A model generated the notes under the pieces. The model had not been told where the DNA came from, did not search any database, and worked only from the letters and a program-made list of their open reading frames with translations. Below, in pieces: positions 7,644 through 16,739 of a stretch of DNA of 54,727 nt. The stretch comes from CAZBSE01 sp964494385 (GTDB lineage Bacteria; Actinomycetota; Humimicrobiia; Humimicrobiales; Humimicrobiaceae), in contig CAZBSE010000010.1 in the NCBI GenBank assembly GCA_964494385.1, forward strand, positions 1-54,727, given 5' to 3'. The first letter of the stretch is position 1. The number at the start of each line of letters is the position of its first letter. Made by a program: the position numbers and the translations under genes.

Positions 7644-9032
7644 CTACTTATGGGTTGCAATACCAAAACAATCCTCCGCAGCTTCCATAACCGCTTCCGA
7701 AAGTGTGGGATGGGAATGGACAGTTGATGCAAGGTCGTCTATCAGCATTTCTCCTTTCATGGCAACAGCCACTTCATGCACCAGATCCGATGCCCTCGGT
7801 CCTATCATCTGGGCGCCAAGTATTTCCCCTGTTTCACTGCTGGTAACAATTTTTACAAAACCCTCGGTTTCACCAATTATATAAGCTTTACCGCTTGAGC
7901 TGAACGGGAATACACCGGTGCATACTTTTATATTCTTTTCCTTTGCCTGTTTTTCATTCAATCCGACTGTTCCTATTTCAGGAGCTGTAAATACCGCCCA
8001 GGGAATAACATCATAGCTCATTTCCTTGACTCTTCCCGCAATATTTTCCGCAGCTACTTTACCTTCTTCGGATGCCACATGCGCCAGCTGAAGTTTTCCT
8101 ATTACATCACCGGCGGCATATATCCCATCAATATTGGTTTTAAGATGCGGGTCTACCTTTATGTAGCCTTTACCGTCAACTTCCACGCCTGCTTCCTCCA
8201 GGCCGATGCCGGAGGAATTAGGCTTCCTGCCCACTGATATCAGCACCCAACCAGCGTTTATTTCGCTGCCTCCGCTGATAGTGCACCTGAAACTTTTACC
8301 GCTTTTTGTAACTTTTTCTACCTTTGAATTTGTGAATATATCAATCCCCTTCCGTTTGAATACCTTACAAATCAATTTTGAAACTTCCTCATCTTCTGTT
8401 GAAAGTATTCTTGGGAGCATCTCTATTATGGTAACTTTTGTCCCAAAAGAAGAAAATATATTTGCAAATTCACTCCCAACTGCCCCTCCGCCTATAATTA
8501 AAAGTGACTGCGGGATTTCCTTGACCGACAGCATTCCGGCATTATCCACTATTCCGTCTTCCGACAGATTGAATGGTTCAACATTCGCGGCAGATGAGCC
8601 GGTGGCAATAATTATATTTTTTGTCTCTATCTTAATATTCCGGCCGCCTGGGCTTTTAACCTCTATATTGCCGGCCGAAACTATTTTGCCTGTACCTTTT
8701 ATCAGTTCTATATTATTTTTCTTAAGATGGGACCCCAGGGCTTTTCTCTGCATTTCAATTATCTCATTTTTCCTGGCCATTGCTTTTTTAAAGTTTAACC
8801 CGGGCAGGGGAACATCTATACCAAAGATTTTTGCCTTCTTGATTTCATCCAACATAAGTGCCGTATGGTAAAGTGTTTTTGTGGGTATGCATCCGCAGTT
8901 CAAGCAGACTCCTCCCGGGTAATCCTTTTCTATCACTACAGCTTTTAAACCCAGCTTGGAAGCTCTTATGGATGCTACATACCCTGCAGGTCCCCCGCCC
9001 AATACGGCAAGATCCACTTTTTTATTGTCCAT
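7644..9032 (-). CDS. lpdA: Dihydrolipoyl dehydrogenase (E3)
   Basis: Flavoprotein that re-oxidises the dihydrolipoyl arm of 2-oxoacid dehydrogenase complexes with NAD+. An FAD-binding GGGPAG (residues 12-17), the redox-active pair Cys43/Cys48 in GGVCLNCGC, the NAD-binding GGGAVGSE, the second FAD motif YAAGDV and the C-terminal HSHPTLSE catalytic His-Glu motif are all present. The frame opens at 9101, but AAAGGAG stands upstream of the ATG at 9032, giving 462 aa, the normal length. It is divergent from lipB, and the E1-E2 operon lies on the far side of lipB, so E3 probably has its own promoter. Confidence 0.95.
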   Translation of the reverse strand: MDNKKVDLAVLGGGPAGYVASIRASKLGLKAVVIEKDYPGGVCLNCGCIPTKTLYHTALMLDEIKKAKIFGIDVPLPGLNFKKAMARKNEIIEMQRKALGSHLKKNNIELIKGTGKIVSAGNIEVKSPGGRNIKIETKNIIIATGSSAANVEPFNLSEDGIVDNAGMLSVKEIPQSLLIIGGGAVGSEFANIFSSFGTKVTIIEMLPRILSTEDEEVSKLICKVFKRKGIDIFTNSKVEKVTKSGKSFRCTISGGSEINAGWVLISVGRKPNSSGIGLEEAGVEVDGKGYIKVDPHLKTNIDGIYAAGDVIGKLQLAHVASEEGKVAAENIAGRVKEMSYDVIPWAVFTAPEIGTVGLNEKQAKEKNIKVCTGVFPFSSSGKAYIIGETEGFVKIVTSSETGEILGAQMIGPRASDLVHEVAVAMKGEMLIDDLASTVHSHPTLSEAVMEAAEDCFGIATHK

Positions 9033-9122
9033 AATTATAAACTCCTTTCCGGGATAACTTTTAATCCAAAAAATATATTCTGATATGATAAAATAAATCA
9101 ATCAATAAAATTATACCTAACC

Positions 9123-9848
9123 ATGCTAAAAGTAAAACAAAAAGCTTCATATAAAATTCATAAAATAACAAATATTCTAAAGACAGGTACCTTACAAAAA
9201 AAAATTTATTGTTTAGATATCGGCCTTATCTCCTATTCTGATGCCTATAATCTACAGCTAAAACTTTTTGAACTAATAAGGTCAAATAACAGGACCGGTG
9301 TAATACTTATGCTTGAGCACTATCCGGTCATAACCATTGGAAGCAACAGGAACGCTGCCAATCTCCTAACCGGTAAGGAAAAACTTAAGCAAAAAAAAAT
9401 AGAACTGGTTCAATCCAGCCGCGGCGGTGATATCACCCTTCATGCTCCCGGTCAGATAGTCTGCTACACAATCCTAAATCTATCTTATTTTAAAAAAGAT
9501 TTGAGCCTTTTTGTCCATAATCTTGAACAGGTCATAATAAATGTGCTTGCCAATTATAATATAAAGGGAATCAGAATAAATAAGTACAGGGGGATATTTA
9601 TCGGTAAACATAAAATAGCATCAATAGGCCTTAAAGTTAGAAAATGGATCACAATTCACGGCTTTTCACTAAATGTGGATATCGACCTGAGATATTTTGA
9701 TAACATAATAGCCTGCGGTTTAAAGAATCACCCCCCAACCTCAATGAAACAAATCCTAAATAAAAACATTCCTATTCATGATGTCAAAGAGCAGATACTG
9801 AACAGCTTCGAAGAAATTTTTAATATTCCTGTGTCAAAAATTACGTAA
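9123..9848 (+). CDS. lipB: Lipoyl(octanoyl) transferase
   Basis: Transfers octanoyl from acyl carrier protein to the lipoyl lysine of E2-type proteins, the first step of endogenous lipoylation. SSRGGDITLHAPGQ (98-111), KIASIG with catalytic Lys164, and IIACGL with catalytic Cys198 are all intact. The product is slightly long for the family (241 aa) because of a basic N-terminal stretch of about 25 residues. There is no clear ribosome binding site, so a later start is possible. It is inverted between lpdA and the E1-E2 operon and overlaps the zinc-ribbon gene by 8 bp tail to tail. No lipA is visible in the window. Confidence 0.93.
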   Translation: MLKVKQKASYKIHKITNILKTGTLQKKIYCLDIGLISYSDAYNLQLKLFELIRSNNRTGVILMLEHYPVITIGSNRNAANLLTGKEKLKQKKIELVQSSRGGDITLHAPGQIVCYTILNLSYFKKDLSLFVHNLEQVIINVLANYNIKGIRINKYRGIFIGKHKIASIGLKVRKWITIHGFSLNVDIDLRYFDNIIACGLKNHPPTSMKQILNKNIPIHDVKEQILNSFEEIFNIPVSKIT

Positions 9849-10209
9849 TTTTATCCGAATCATCAACTTCTTTTTTACTATTACTATTATTGTTATCTTT
9901 TCTTAATACTGCATAGATTTCCCTTATCACTTTTAGGGGCTCCCTAAACAGTCTCCTGGGCAGAAAAGGCATCAGCGTGGCTATCGCTTTTTTCATATCT
10001 ACGGTCATTCTATGCGGTTTTGTTAAAATTCTGTTTATAAAATCTTCGGCAAACACTGTCCGCAGATGACGCCTGTCAATTTCTATTTTCTTATTACAGC
10101 TGTCGCAAACTACGCTTCTTAAATAATTTCCTATATAATATACGGTATGTGATGATTCTTTATTACAATTTATACAAAAAAGTATTATTTTTGCTTCTTT
10201 ATCTTTCAT
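9841..10209 (-). CDS. Small zinc-ribbon protein at the end of the 2-oxoacid dehydrogenase operon
   Basis: 122 aa. CINC near residue 12 and CDSC near residue 35 form a likely zinc ribbon; a helical, basic middle part (KPHRMTVDMKKAIATLMPFLPRRLF) and a charged Asn/Ser/Lys/Asp tail follow. No enzyme motif is seen. It starts 18 bp after the E2 gene on the same strand and is probably co-transcribed with it. A regulatory or accessory role is possible, but I cannot assign a function. Confidence 0.6.
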   Translation of the reverse strand: MKDKEAKIILFCINCNKESSHTVYYIGNYLRSVVCDSCNKKIEIDRRHLRTVFAEDFINRILTKPHRMTVDMKKAIATLMPFLPRRLFREPLKVIREIYAVLRKDNNNSNSKKEVDDSDKIT

Positions 10210-10227
10210 TTCTAAAAATTTATTAAT

Positions 10228-11448
10228 TTAATCAATTAATTTTTCCGGGTTCTCTATAAGCTCCTTTACCGACTTAAGAAACCTGGCCCCTGCCATTCCA
10301 TCGATTATCCTGTGGTCGCATGAAACAGAAAGATCGATAAAGGATCCTGGTTCGACTTTCCCCTTTACTACTGCAGGTTCGGCATAAATTTCTCCCACCG
10401 CAAGTATGGCTGCCTGAGGAGGATTTATTATGGGCGAAAAGGATCTTATGCCGTACATTCCCAGATTGGTAACAGTAAATGTCCCATTGGATATTTCCTC
10501 CAGGTTCAGCTTTCCTTCTCTGGCCTTGTCCACCAGCTCAATTCTTTTTCTTGCAATATCAATTATCTTCAGTCTGTCACAGCCAAAGATAGTAGGAACG
10601 ATAAGTCCGCCTTCCAGCGAAACCGCCAGACCCACATTTACTTCATCATATATTATATAATTTCCGCCGGAAAAAGTTGAATTCACTTCCGGATTTTTCC
10701 GCAGCGCCGCTGCGGCTGCTTTTAATATAAAATCAGTATAAGTTATCCTTATATTGTATTTTTTAATTAACTTTTCCTTAAGTTTTTCTCTCAGGTCTAT
10801 CAGTCCGGCAACATCAGCCTTTACGTTCAGAACTATATGGGGAATGTTTGATTTAGACCAGGCCATGCGTTCCGCTATTATTTTCCTCGGTCCCTCGAGC
10901 CTGGTCGATGATTTTACTGCAATAGCTGCAGGCGGTGGCATGGCAGCTTCCTTTTTTGTTTTCCCTTTTATTTTTGAGTAAGCTATTATATCTTCTTTTA
11001 CTATCCTTCCCCCCGGACCAGAGCCTTTGATTTCCTCCCTGCTGTAGTCTATGCCCATCTTTTCTGCGGTTTTTCTTGCCAGTGGAGATATCCTAACCCC
11101 TTTTTTTAAAATTCCTCCATCTTCTCTCACTGGTTTGCCGGTATCTTTCGCTTCTGCCCCAGGGTCTTCCTTTCCGGCTTTTTGTTTCGATATGGGTCGA
11201 GGAATCTTTTCATTTTTACTGCCGATATAAGCAACCACTTCGGTCACGGGAACATCGGTTCCCTCAGCCTGGAGTATCTTCAGCAGGGTGCCTGAATTAT
11301 ATGACTCCACTTCAATTGCCACCTTATCGGTCATAACTTCAAAAAGCACTTCGCCTGCTTCTACTCTGTCTCCTTCTTTTTTATGCCATTTTTCAATTCT
11401 GCCGGATTCCATGGTAATGCCCAGCTTTGGCATAATAACTTCATGCAT
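10228..11448 (-). CDS. pdhC: Dihydrolipoamide acyltransferase (E2) of a 2-oxoacid dehydrogenase complex
   Basis: Core of a pyruvate- or acetoin-type dehydrogenase complex. One N-terminal lipoyl domain (1-80) has the lipoyl-lysine Lys42 in MTDKVA. A Lys/Ala/Pro-rich linker is followed by a peripheral-subunit-binding domain (about 119-155, RISPLARKTAEKMGID...GSGPGGRI). The catalytic domain (about 180-406) has His379 in SCDHRIIDG. A single lipoyl domain and 406 aa are normal. It is third in the leftward order regulator, E1 alpha, E1 beta, E2. Sequence alone does not separate pyruvate from acetoin or branched-chain substrates. Confidence 0.92.
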   Translation of the reverse strand: MHEVIMPKLGITMESGRIEKWHKKEGDRVEAGEVLFEVMTDKVAIEVESYNSGTLLKILQAEGTDVPVTEVVAYIGSKNEKIPRPISKQKAGKEDPGAEAKDTGKPVREDGGILKKGVRISPLARKTAEKMGIDYSREEIKGSGPGGRIVKEDIIAYSKIKGKTKKEAAMPPPAAIAVKSSTRLEGPRKIIAERMAWSKSNIPHIVLNVKADVAGLIDLREKLKEKLIKKYNIRITYTDFILKAAAAALRKNPEVNSTFSGGNYIIYDEVNVGLAVSLEGGLIVPTIFGCDRLKIIDIARKRIELVDKAREGKLNLEEISNGTFTVTNLGMYGIRSFSPIINPPQAAILAVGEIYAEPAVVKGKVEPGSFIDLSVSCDHRIIDGMAGARFLKSVKELIENPEKLID

Positions 11449-11524
11449 TATTTATTCCTTCCCGGATAATAAAAATCAAATTTGATCCTTTGTTTATAAT
11501 AGCATATTGAAATTCAATAAAATA

Positions 11525-12520
11525 CTAGGTTTTGTTTAAAATATTTAAAATACCTCTCTCAATCCTTTGGACACTGGGTATCATTTCCTCTTCCAGCACT
11601 AGGCTATAGGGAACAGGGCAGTTTTTGCCGGCAACCCTGGTTACAGGGCCATCCAGCCAGTCAAATCCTTTTTCGGACACCTGTGCCGAAACTTCACCCA
11701 TAAAACCTCCGAAAACAGGCGCTTCTTCCACACACAGTAGCCTGCCTGTCTTTTTAATTGAATTCAGTATAATATCAATATCAAGGGGCCTGAGCGTTCT
11801 TATATCTATTATCTCGCATTCAATACCCTTCTCTTTCGAAAGCTTTTCAGCTGCCTCAAGTGATTTTTGAACCATATACGAAGTGGCGGCCACGCTTATA
11901 TCGCTGCCTTCCCTTTTGATATCTCCCTTCCCCAGCGGCACTTCATACATCCGGTGCGGGACATCCTGGATACATTTTTTATTTTTATAGAGAAGCTTAT
12001 GCTCTATAAAAATTACTGGATTATTGTCTTTTATTGATGAAATAAGTAGCCCCTTTGCATCATAAGGGCAGGAAGGCATGACTACTTTTAAGCCCGGGAT
12101 GTGAGACACAAGTGCTTCCAGGCTCTGTGAATGCTGCGCAGCGGCCCCGGTTCCACCGCCTCCCGCTGTTCTGATTACCATCGGTACACTGGCTTTTCCT
12201 CCAAACATATACCTTATTTTAGCAGCCTGGTTTGCAATTTGATCCATGGCTATGGTTATAAAATCCGAAAACATTATCTCAGCTATCGGTCTCATACCGG
12301 TAACCGCACTTCCGGCAGCAACACCTATTATGGCCGCTTCGGAAATAGGAGTATTCCTAACTCTCTCCCTGCCGAATTCTTCCAGCATTCCCACAGTTAC
12401 TCCAAATGCTCCCCCATATTCCGCTATATCCTCTCCAATAAGATATATATTTTCATCCTCTCTCATTTTCTGCTGGATTGCCTCTCTTATTGCTTCAAGA
12501 TATGTTAGTTCTCTGATCAT
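11525..12520 (-). CDS. pdhB: 2-oxoacid dehydrogenase E1 component, beta subunit
   Basis: Beta half of the thiamine-diphosphate-dependent E1 heterotetramer. Typical features: GEDIAEYGGAFGVT near residue 28, RVRNTPISEAAIIGVAAGSA, AQHSQSLEALVSHIPGLKVVMPS, and a C-terminal transketolase-type domain with IDIRTLRPLDID. 331 aa is standard. AGGAG precedes the ATG, and the gene begins 41 bp after the E1 alpha stop. It acts in the cytoplasm with the alpha subunit to decarboxylate the 2-oxoacid and acetylate the lipoyl arm of E2. Confidence 0.93.
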   Translation of the reverse strand: MIRELTYLEAIREAIQQKMREDENIYLIGEDIAEYGGAFGVTVGMLEEFGRERVRNTPISEAAIIGVAAGSAVTGMRPIAEIMFSDFITIAMDQIANQAAKIRYMFGGKASVPMVIRTAGGGGTGAAAQHSQSLEALVSHIPGLKVVMPSCPYDAKGLLISSIKDNNPVIFIEHKLLYKNKKCIQDVPHRMYEVPLGKGDIKREGSDISVAATSYMVQKSLEAAEKLSKEKGIECEIIDIRTLRPLDIDIILNSIKKTGRLLCVEEAPVFGGFMGEVSAQVSEKGFDWLDGPVTRVAGKNCPVPYSLVLEEEMIPSVQRIERGILNILNKT

Positions 12521-12561
12521 TGGACTGCTCCTATAAATACTAAAAAGTAATAACCGCCTCT

Positions 12562-13590
12562 TTAGGCATAAACATCGTCTTCAACCTCTGAAGGATCCGG
12601 AAAAGGGCTCTTTCTGGCAAAATCGGCAGCTTTTTTAATCCTGGATACTGCTTTCCTTTCCAGATTTCTGTCTTCGTCTTCGGACAGGATTCCCTGCTCC
12701 ATAAGAATTTGTCCGTATACTTTTATGGGATCCTTTTCCATCCATTCCTTTATTTCTTCTTTTTTTCTGTAGACCTGTGCATCACTTTTGGAATGACCCT
12801 TCCACCTGTAAGTCAGACTCTCAATTAAAACCGGACCACTGCCGGCCCTGCATCTTTGCGCAAAATGTGAAACCGTATTAAATACTTCAACCAGATTATT
12901 GCCGTCAATAGTAAGTCCGTCTATTCCGTAAGCGGTTTTCCTATCCGATATCTTTTCTATATTAAACGCTTCCTTTACCGGTGTTGACATCCCGTAGATA
13001 TTATTTTCACAGAGATAAATCACAGGCAGGTCCCATATGGAAGCCATATTAATAGAGCTGTGAAATATGCCCCGATTAGCGGCTCCGTCTCCAAAAAAAC
13101 ACACCGTAATTTTTCCGTTTTTCTTCATCTTGCAGGTAAGTGCGGCTCCTGTGGCAATTCCAATGCTTCCACCAACTATCCCGTTTGCTCCCAGATTTCC
13201 TGAACTTACATCGGCAATATGCATGGATCCGCCTTTGCCCTTGCAGTATCCTGTACTCTTACCCAGAAGCTCTGCCATCATAATATTAAGATCCGCTCCT
13301 TTTGCAATACAATGCCCGTGCCCTCTGTGCGTCGAAGTAATATAATCTTTGCTGTCCAGAGCAAAGATTGCCCCTACGGCTGTTGCCTCCTCACCGGTAT
13401 AAAGATGGCAGGTGCCGTGAATCATCCCCCTTATAATAAATTGCTCCGTTTCATTCTCAAAATGTCTTATCTGGTACATCTTCTCCAGCATCTCCAGCTT
13501 TTTCTTGCTGCCCAGCCGGTTAAATCTATCCTCTATCTCATAACCGTTGATATTTTTGTAAATGTTTTTATTTTTCAAACCCTTTTTCAT
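12562..13590 (-). CDS. pdhA: 2-oxoacid dehydrogenase E1 component, alpha subunit
   Basis: Binds thiamine diphosphate. The diphosphate-binding motif GDGAANRG through ENNIYGMSTP is complete, and HRGHGHCIAKG is the conserved E1 alpha region. At 342 aa it has the size of pyruvate/acetoin (AcoA-like) E1 alpha subunits. The ribosome binding site AGGATAA overlaps the stop codon of the upstream SorC-type regulator gene (3 bp between genes), so the two are translationally adjacent and share a transcript. That pairing suggests that the regulator's ligand controls this complex. Confidence 0.93.
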   Translation of the reverse strand: MKKGLKNKNIYKNINGYEIEDRFNRLGSKKKLEMLEKMYQIRHFENETEQFIIRGMIHGTCHLYTGEEATAVGAIFALDSKDYITSTHRGHGHCIAKGADLNIMMAELLGKSTGYCKGKGGSMHIADVSSGNLGANGIVGGSIGIATGAALTCKMKKNGKITVCFFGDGAANRGIFHSSINMASIWDLPVIYLCENNIYGMSTPVKEAFNIEKISDRKTAYGIDGLTIDGNNLVEVFNTVSHFAQRCRAGSGPVLIESLTYRWKGHSKSDAQVYRKKEEIKEWMEKDPIKVYGQILMEQGILSEDEDRNLERKAVSRIKKAADFARKSPFPDPSEVEDDVYA

Positions 13591-13593
13591 AAC

Positions 13594-14538
13594 TTATCCT
13601 GACTTTATTATATCTTTTGCCGTATCTTCATCAGTAAACAGAATATTTATAAATCCACCCTTCAAGGCACCTATAATGACCCCTAGCTTTCTCCTGCCAA
13701 AAGCAACTCCAATAACATTTTTAACTTTTTTAAGTCTTAAGGGTGAAATTCTTACGATTCTACCGTCTATATTATTGGGAACATGTTCGCCCTTCTCATT
13801 TATGAAAATAAGATTAACATCTCCCACCACACCCAGGCCGTTCAGATATTTGAAGTCCTTCAGGCTGAAATTGCCTGTTTCAATTAATGTAGAATTGGGG
13901 CCTATGTCACTCAAGCCTATCAGGGCGGTATCAATTTTTCTGGAAAGCTGGATTATTTCCCTGGTATTGCTGTCATTTTCCACCATGTCCCTTATTTCTC
14001 TGCTGTCCAGAACGGCAGGTGAATGTATCATATAGCTTGTACCGCCTATCCTGTCTGCAATGTCTTTTGCCACAGAATTAGTGTGTACCCCTGTACCTGT
14101 TTTTCCAAGCCCCCCGATTATTGGTATCACTTTAATATCAGGCTTGCCGCTGACATTAATATAACCTGCTACGGTTTTTAACGAATTTCCCCAGCCTATT
14201 CCCATATAACTTCCCCCGGCCAGCACCCTTTCAAGCAAACTATTAAGGGGAGCCGCCATCATCCTGAGTACTTCTTCTCTGTTTTTAAAAGAAGGGACTA
14301 CATAGCATTGCTTTATTTTGAATTTCTTTTCTATCCTGTATTCAATATCCGAGTAATCTTCTCTCGGTGTATTTATCTTTATTTCTACAATCTTATTTTT
14401 TCTGGCACTATTCAGATATCTGGAAACCTTTGATCTTGAAATATCCAGCCTGTCTGCAATATTTTGTTGGTTCAGCCCTTCAATATAATAAAGCCTTGCT
14501 GCCTTTAATATTAGTTTATTAATTTCTTTCACATTCAT
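13594..14538 (-). CDS. SorC/DeoR-type sugar-binding transcriptional regulator
   Basis: An N-terminal helix-turn-helix (about residues 15-40, GLNQQNIADRLDISRSKVSRYL) is joined to a SorC-type effector domain (about 60-310) related to sugar-phosphate isomerases. Seen: GIGWGNSLKTV, IPIIGGLG, and GDVNLIFINEKGEHV. Relatives respond to phosphorylated sugars or glycolytic intermediates such as fructose-1,6-bisphosphate (known for CggR). It is the first gene of the E1-E2 operon, with an imperfect inverted repeat just upstream, suggesting autoregulation. The effector is unknown. Confidence 0.85.
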   Translation of the reverse strand: MNVKEINKLILKAARLYYIEGLNQQNIADRLDISRSKVSRYLNSARKNKIVEIKINTPREDYSDIEYRIEKKFKIKQCYVVPSFKNREEVLRMMAAPLNSLLERVLAGGSYMGIGWGNSLKTVAGYINVSGKPDIKVIPIIGGLGKTGTGVHTNSVAKDIADRIGGTSYMIHSPAVLDSREIRDMVENDSNTREIIQLSRKIDTALIGLSDIGPNSTLIETGNFSLKDFKYLNGLGVVGDVNLIFINEKGEHVPNNIDGRIVRISPLRLKKVKNVIGVAFGRRKLGVIIGALKGGFINILFTDEDTAKDIIKSG

Positions 14539-14562
14539 AATTTTTTATATAATATTGAATAT

Positions 14563-14581
14563 TTGTGCAAACAGTGAACAA
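14563..14581 (-). promoter_or_regulatory. Probable operator of the SorC-type regulator
   Basis: TTGTGCA (14563-14569) and TGAACAA (14575-14581) are inverted repeats with six of seven positions matching and a 5-nt spacer. They lie about 25-43 bp upstream of the regulator start. An AT-rich, -10-like segment lies between it and the gene. Confidence 0.45.
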
Positions 14582-14698
14582 TTTCTTAACATTATATAAT
14601 AAAATATGGCAATGTTAAAGTAAAAAATAATTCATCTTAACAACAGCTTTTAACTTTTATCAGGTACCATACGGCTGCAATATATAAAGCCTGCTATT

Positions 14699-15376
14699 TT
14701 AACGGCAAAGCCTTTTTACCATATGGATTATAACCGATTTAATTACATCGGTCTTCAGATAATGGGAAGCACTGGCATCGAAGAGTATCCTCATATTGGC
14801 TTCGAATTCTTCACTTTTCTCATCCAAAATCATAAGAACAGGAAACATCTTGAAGGGGCAGATAACTGAACCGAATTCAAATCCCGGATATTTTTTACCG
14901 CCTATTTCGGATGCCTTTTTTAAAAACCCGCTGCCGCTGCTCCCGAATTTTTTAATGAGAGGTTCCAGTACCTTTGGAACCGTCTGCCAGTAAAAAAATC
15001 CGCCCGGCAGTTCCCTGTAGGATATCCATTTGCCTTTGATGGACGTACCGTCTGCATTAATCAAATAATGTAAAATTATAGATGATGTATATGCGTCTAG
15101 AACCTGTTTTCCGCCTGCTTCCTTATTTATAAGGTAAAAGACCTTATTTTGCGCCGGATCCACTACAACTTCATTTTCAAAAAACTGCAGCCCAATTTTA
15201 TCATTTCCTATAAGTCTGGAATCTGTGTAACTTAAAATTTTGGCCGTATCACCTGCAGATAGCTGTTCAAACATCCTTTTATACACTTTTTTAAAATTTT
15301 TTTTGCCCCTGTCGATGTATTCTGCTGTTTCTGGGAGCAGACCTTCACTGTATTTATTCATAATAGTTTCCTTCAA
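14699..15376 (-). CDS. DUF3786 domain protein
   Basis: 225 aa, soluble. The region ILHYLINADGT...GKWISYRELPGGFFYWQTVPKVLEPLIKKFG and the C-terminal ILFDASASHYLKTD are characteristic of DUF3786, a family common in anaerobes with corrinoid and one-carbon metabolism. Its biochemical role is not established, to my knowledge. There is no signal peptide, and FGSVICPFKMFP supplies a conserved-looking Cys. It stands alone, divergent from the EIIC gene, with 56 bp between them. The start could be the ATG at 15376 or the internal Met at residue 6. Confidence 0.75.
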   Translation of the reverse strand: MKETIMNKYSEGLLPETAEYIDRGKKNFKKVYKRMFEQLSAGDTAKILSYTDSRLIGNDKIGLQFFENEVVVDPAQNKVFYLINKEAGGKQVLDAYTSSIILHYLINADGTSIKGKWISYRELPGGFFYWQTVPKVLEPLIKKFGSSGSGFLKKASEIGGKKYPGFEFGSVICPFKMFPVLMILDEKSEEFEANMRILFDASASHYLKTDVIKSVIIHMVKRLCR

Positions 15377-15432
15377 TTTATATCAAATAATAAGTATAAT
15401 ATAACATCATTAAAACTTAAAAAGTTTATTTT

Positions 15433-16731
15433 ATGTCAACCACATATAGAGTCGTTGAATATATAATAGAACTGGGGCCTGTAATAATAATCCCGTCCAT
15501 TTTGTTGATAGTCAGCCTGATCACTGATAGAAAGCCGCTTAAAAATCTTAAAAATTGCGTATTCATATTCATAGGCTTAATCGGCTTCTCCACCCTGCTG
15601 ACCCTTTTTATAAATTTCTTTGAACCTATCACCAACACCATACTCATAAACTCTTCAAGGAAATTAGAAACTCTTGATACGGGCTGGTTCGCTTCCAAAA
15701 CTGTTATTTTGAATTCCCCCATAATTTTTCATATAATAATAGCCGTCTTCATTTTAAATCTTGTAATGCTTCTTCTCAGGTTTACAAGAACGGTAAATAT
15801 AGATTTCTGGAACTACTGGTGCTTCCTTTTGATAGGCTCGATCGTCTTTTCAATTACTGAGGTAGCATGGATCGGAATACTGATTGCAGCAATAGCTGCC
15901 GCCATAACTTTTGTTCTATCGGATATATATGCATCCCATATCGAGAGCTATTTTGGCCTTAAGGGTATTTCCACCCCACAGGCCCAGACTATTTGCTGGG
16001 CCCCTGTTTCACATCTTGTCAATACTATCATCAACAGGATCCCGCTGATCAGAAGAGTTCATATCTTTTATGAAGAAATCCAGTATAAGCTGGGAGTTGT
16101 TTCCGAACCCATTATAATGGGTTTTATTCTGGGATTTATAATCGGCCTAATTACAAGGTACAAAAATTTTTATCTAAATCTGGGCCCGAACATTCTATAT
16201 GCACTATCAAGCGGTCTGGTCCTGTCCATCATTATGGTACTTCTGCCCAGGTCGGCAAACCTTATTCTAAAGGGACTGGTACCCACTATACTCAGCATAA
16301 AAAGATTCATAGCCCGCAGGATTACAAAAAGAGAGTTGAATATCGGTCTTGACCCAATAGTCCTTGTGGGTCAGCCATCTATAATAGCTTTATCGGTTAT
16401 AATAATCCCCCTGACCGTTTATATCTCCACCATCCTTCCCGGCAATACCGTACTTCCCGGTGCCGACCTTATAATGATTCCATTCATACTGCTGTGGGTA
16501 ATAACTCCTTCAAGAGGCGATATGTTCAGAAGTTTCATCGCTGCTGTAATCATAATCCCGATAGTTCTATGGATAACAACCGATATGGGATACCTGTTTA
16601 CCAGCTTCTTTTCAAAATATAATATTGAACTGGTAGAGGGCTATAAGAGAATTTCCAGTATTGGCGGCAGTTCCAATATATTTTTCTGGATCTTGCTGAA
16701 AATTATAGAGCCTATATTTAACCTGTTTTAG
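15433..16731 (+). CDS. Galactitol-type PTS EIIC-like membrane protein (orphan)
   Basis: 432 aa polytopic membrane protein, about 10-12 hydrophobic segments. The whole length resembles GatC/SgcC EIIC of the galactitol family: an N-terminal VEYIIELGPVIIIPSILLIVSLI, a TVNIDFWNYW block, IESYFGLKGISTP, IGLDPIVLVGQPSII and LPGNTVLPGADL. Such proteins form the sugar channel of a phosphotransferase system. No EIIA, EIIB, EI or HPr gene is near, and the EIIB-contact regions look diverged. It may work with distant partners or as a non-PTS carrier. The substrate cannot be inferred. Confidence 0.75.
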   Translation: MSTTYRVVEYIIELGPVIIIPSILLIVSLITDRKPLKNLKNCVFIFIGLIGFSTLLTLFINFFEPITNTILINSSRKLETLDTGWFASKTVILNSPIIFHIIIAVFILNLVMLLLRFTRTVNIDFWNYWCFLLIGSIVFSITEVAWIGILIAAIAAAITFVLSDIYASHIESYFGLKGISTPQAQTICWAPVSHLVNTIINRIPLIRRVHIFYEEIQYKLGVVSEPIIMGFILGFIIGLITRYKNFYLNLGPNILYALSSGLVLSIIMVLLPRSANLILKGLVPTILSIKRFIARRITKRELNIGLDPIVLVGQPSIIALSVIIIPLTVYISTILPGNTVLPGADLIMIPFILLWVITPSRGDMFRSFIAAVIIIPIVLWITTDMGYLFTSFFSKYNIELVEGYKRISSIGGSSNIFFWILLKIIEPIFNLF

Positions 16732-16739
16732 AACCGCAG

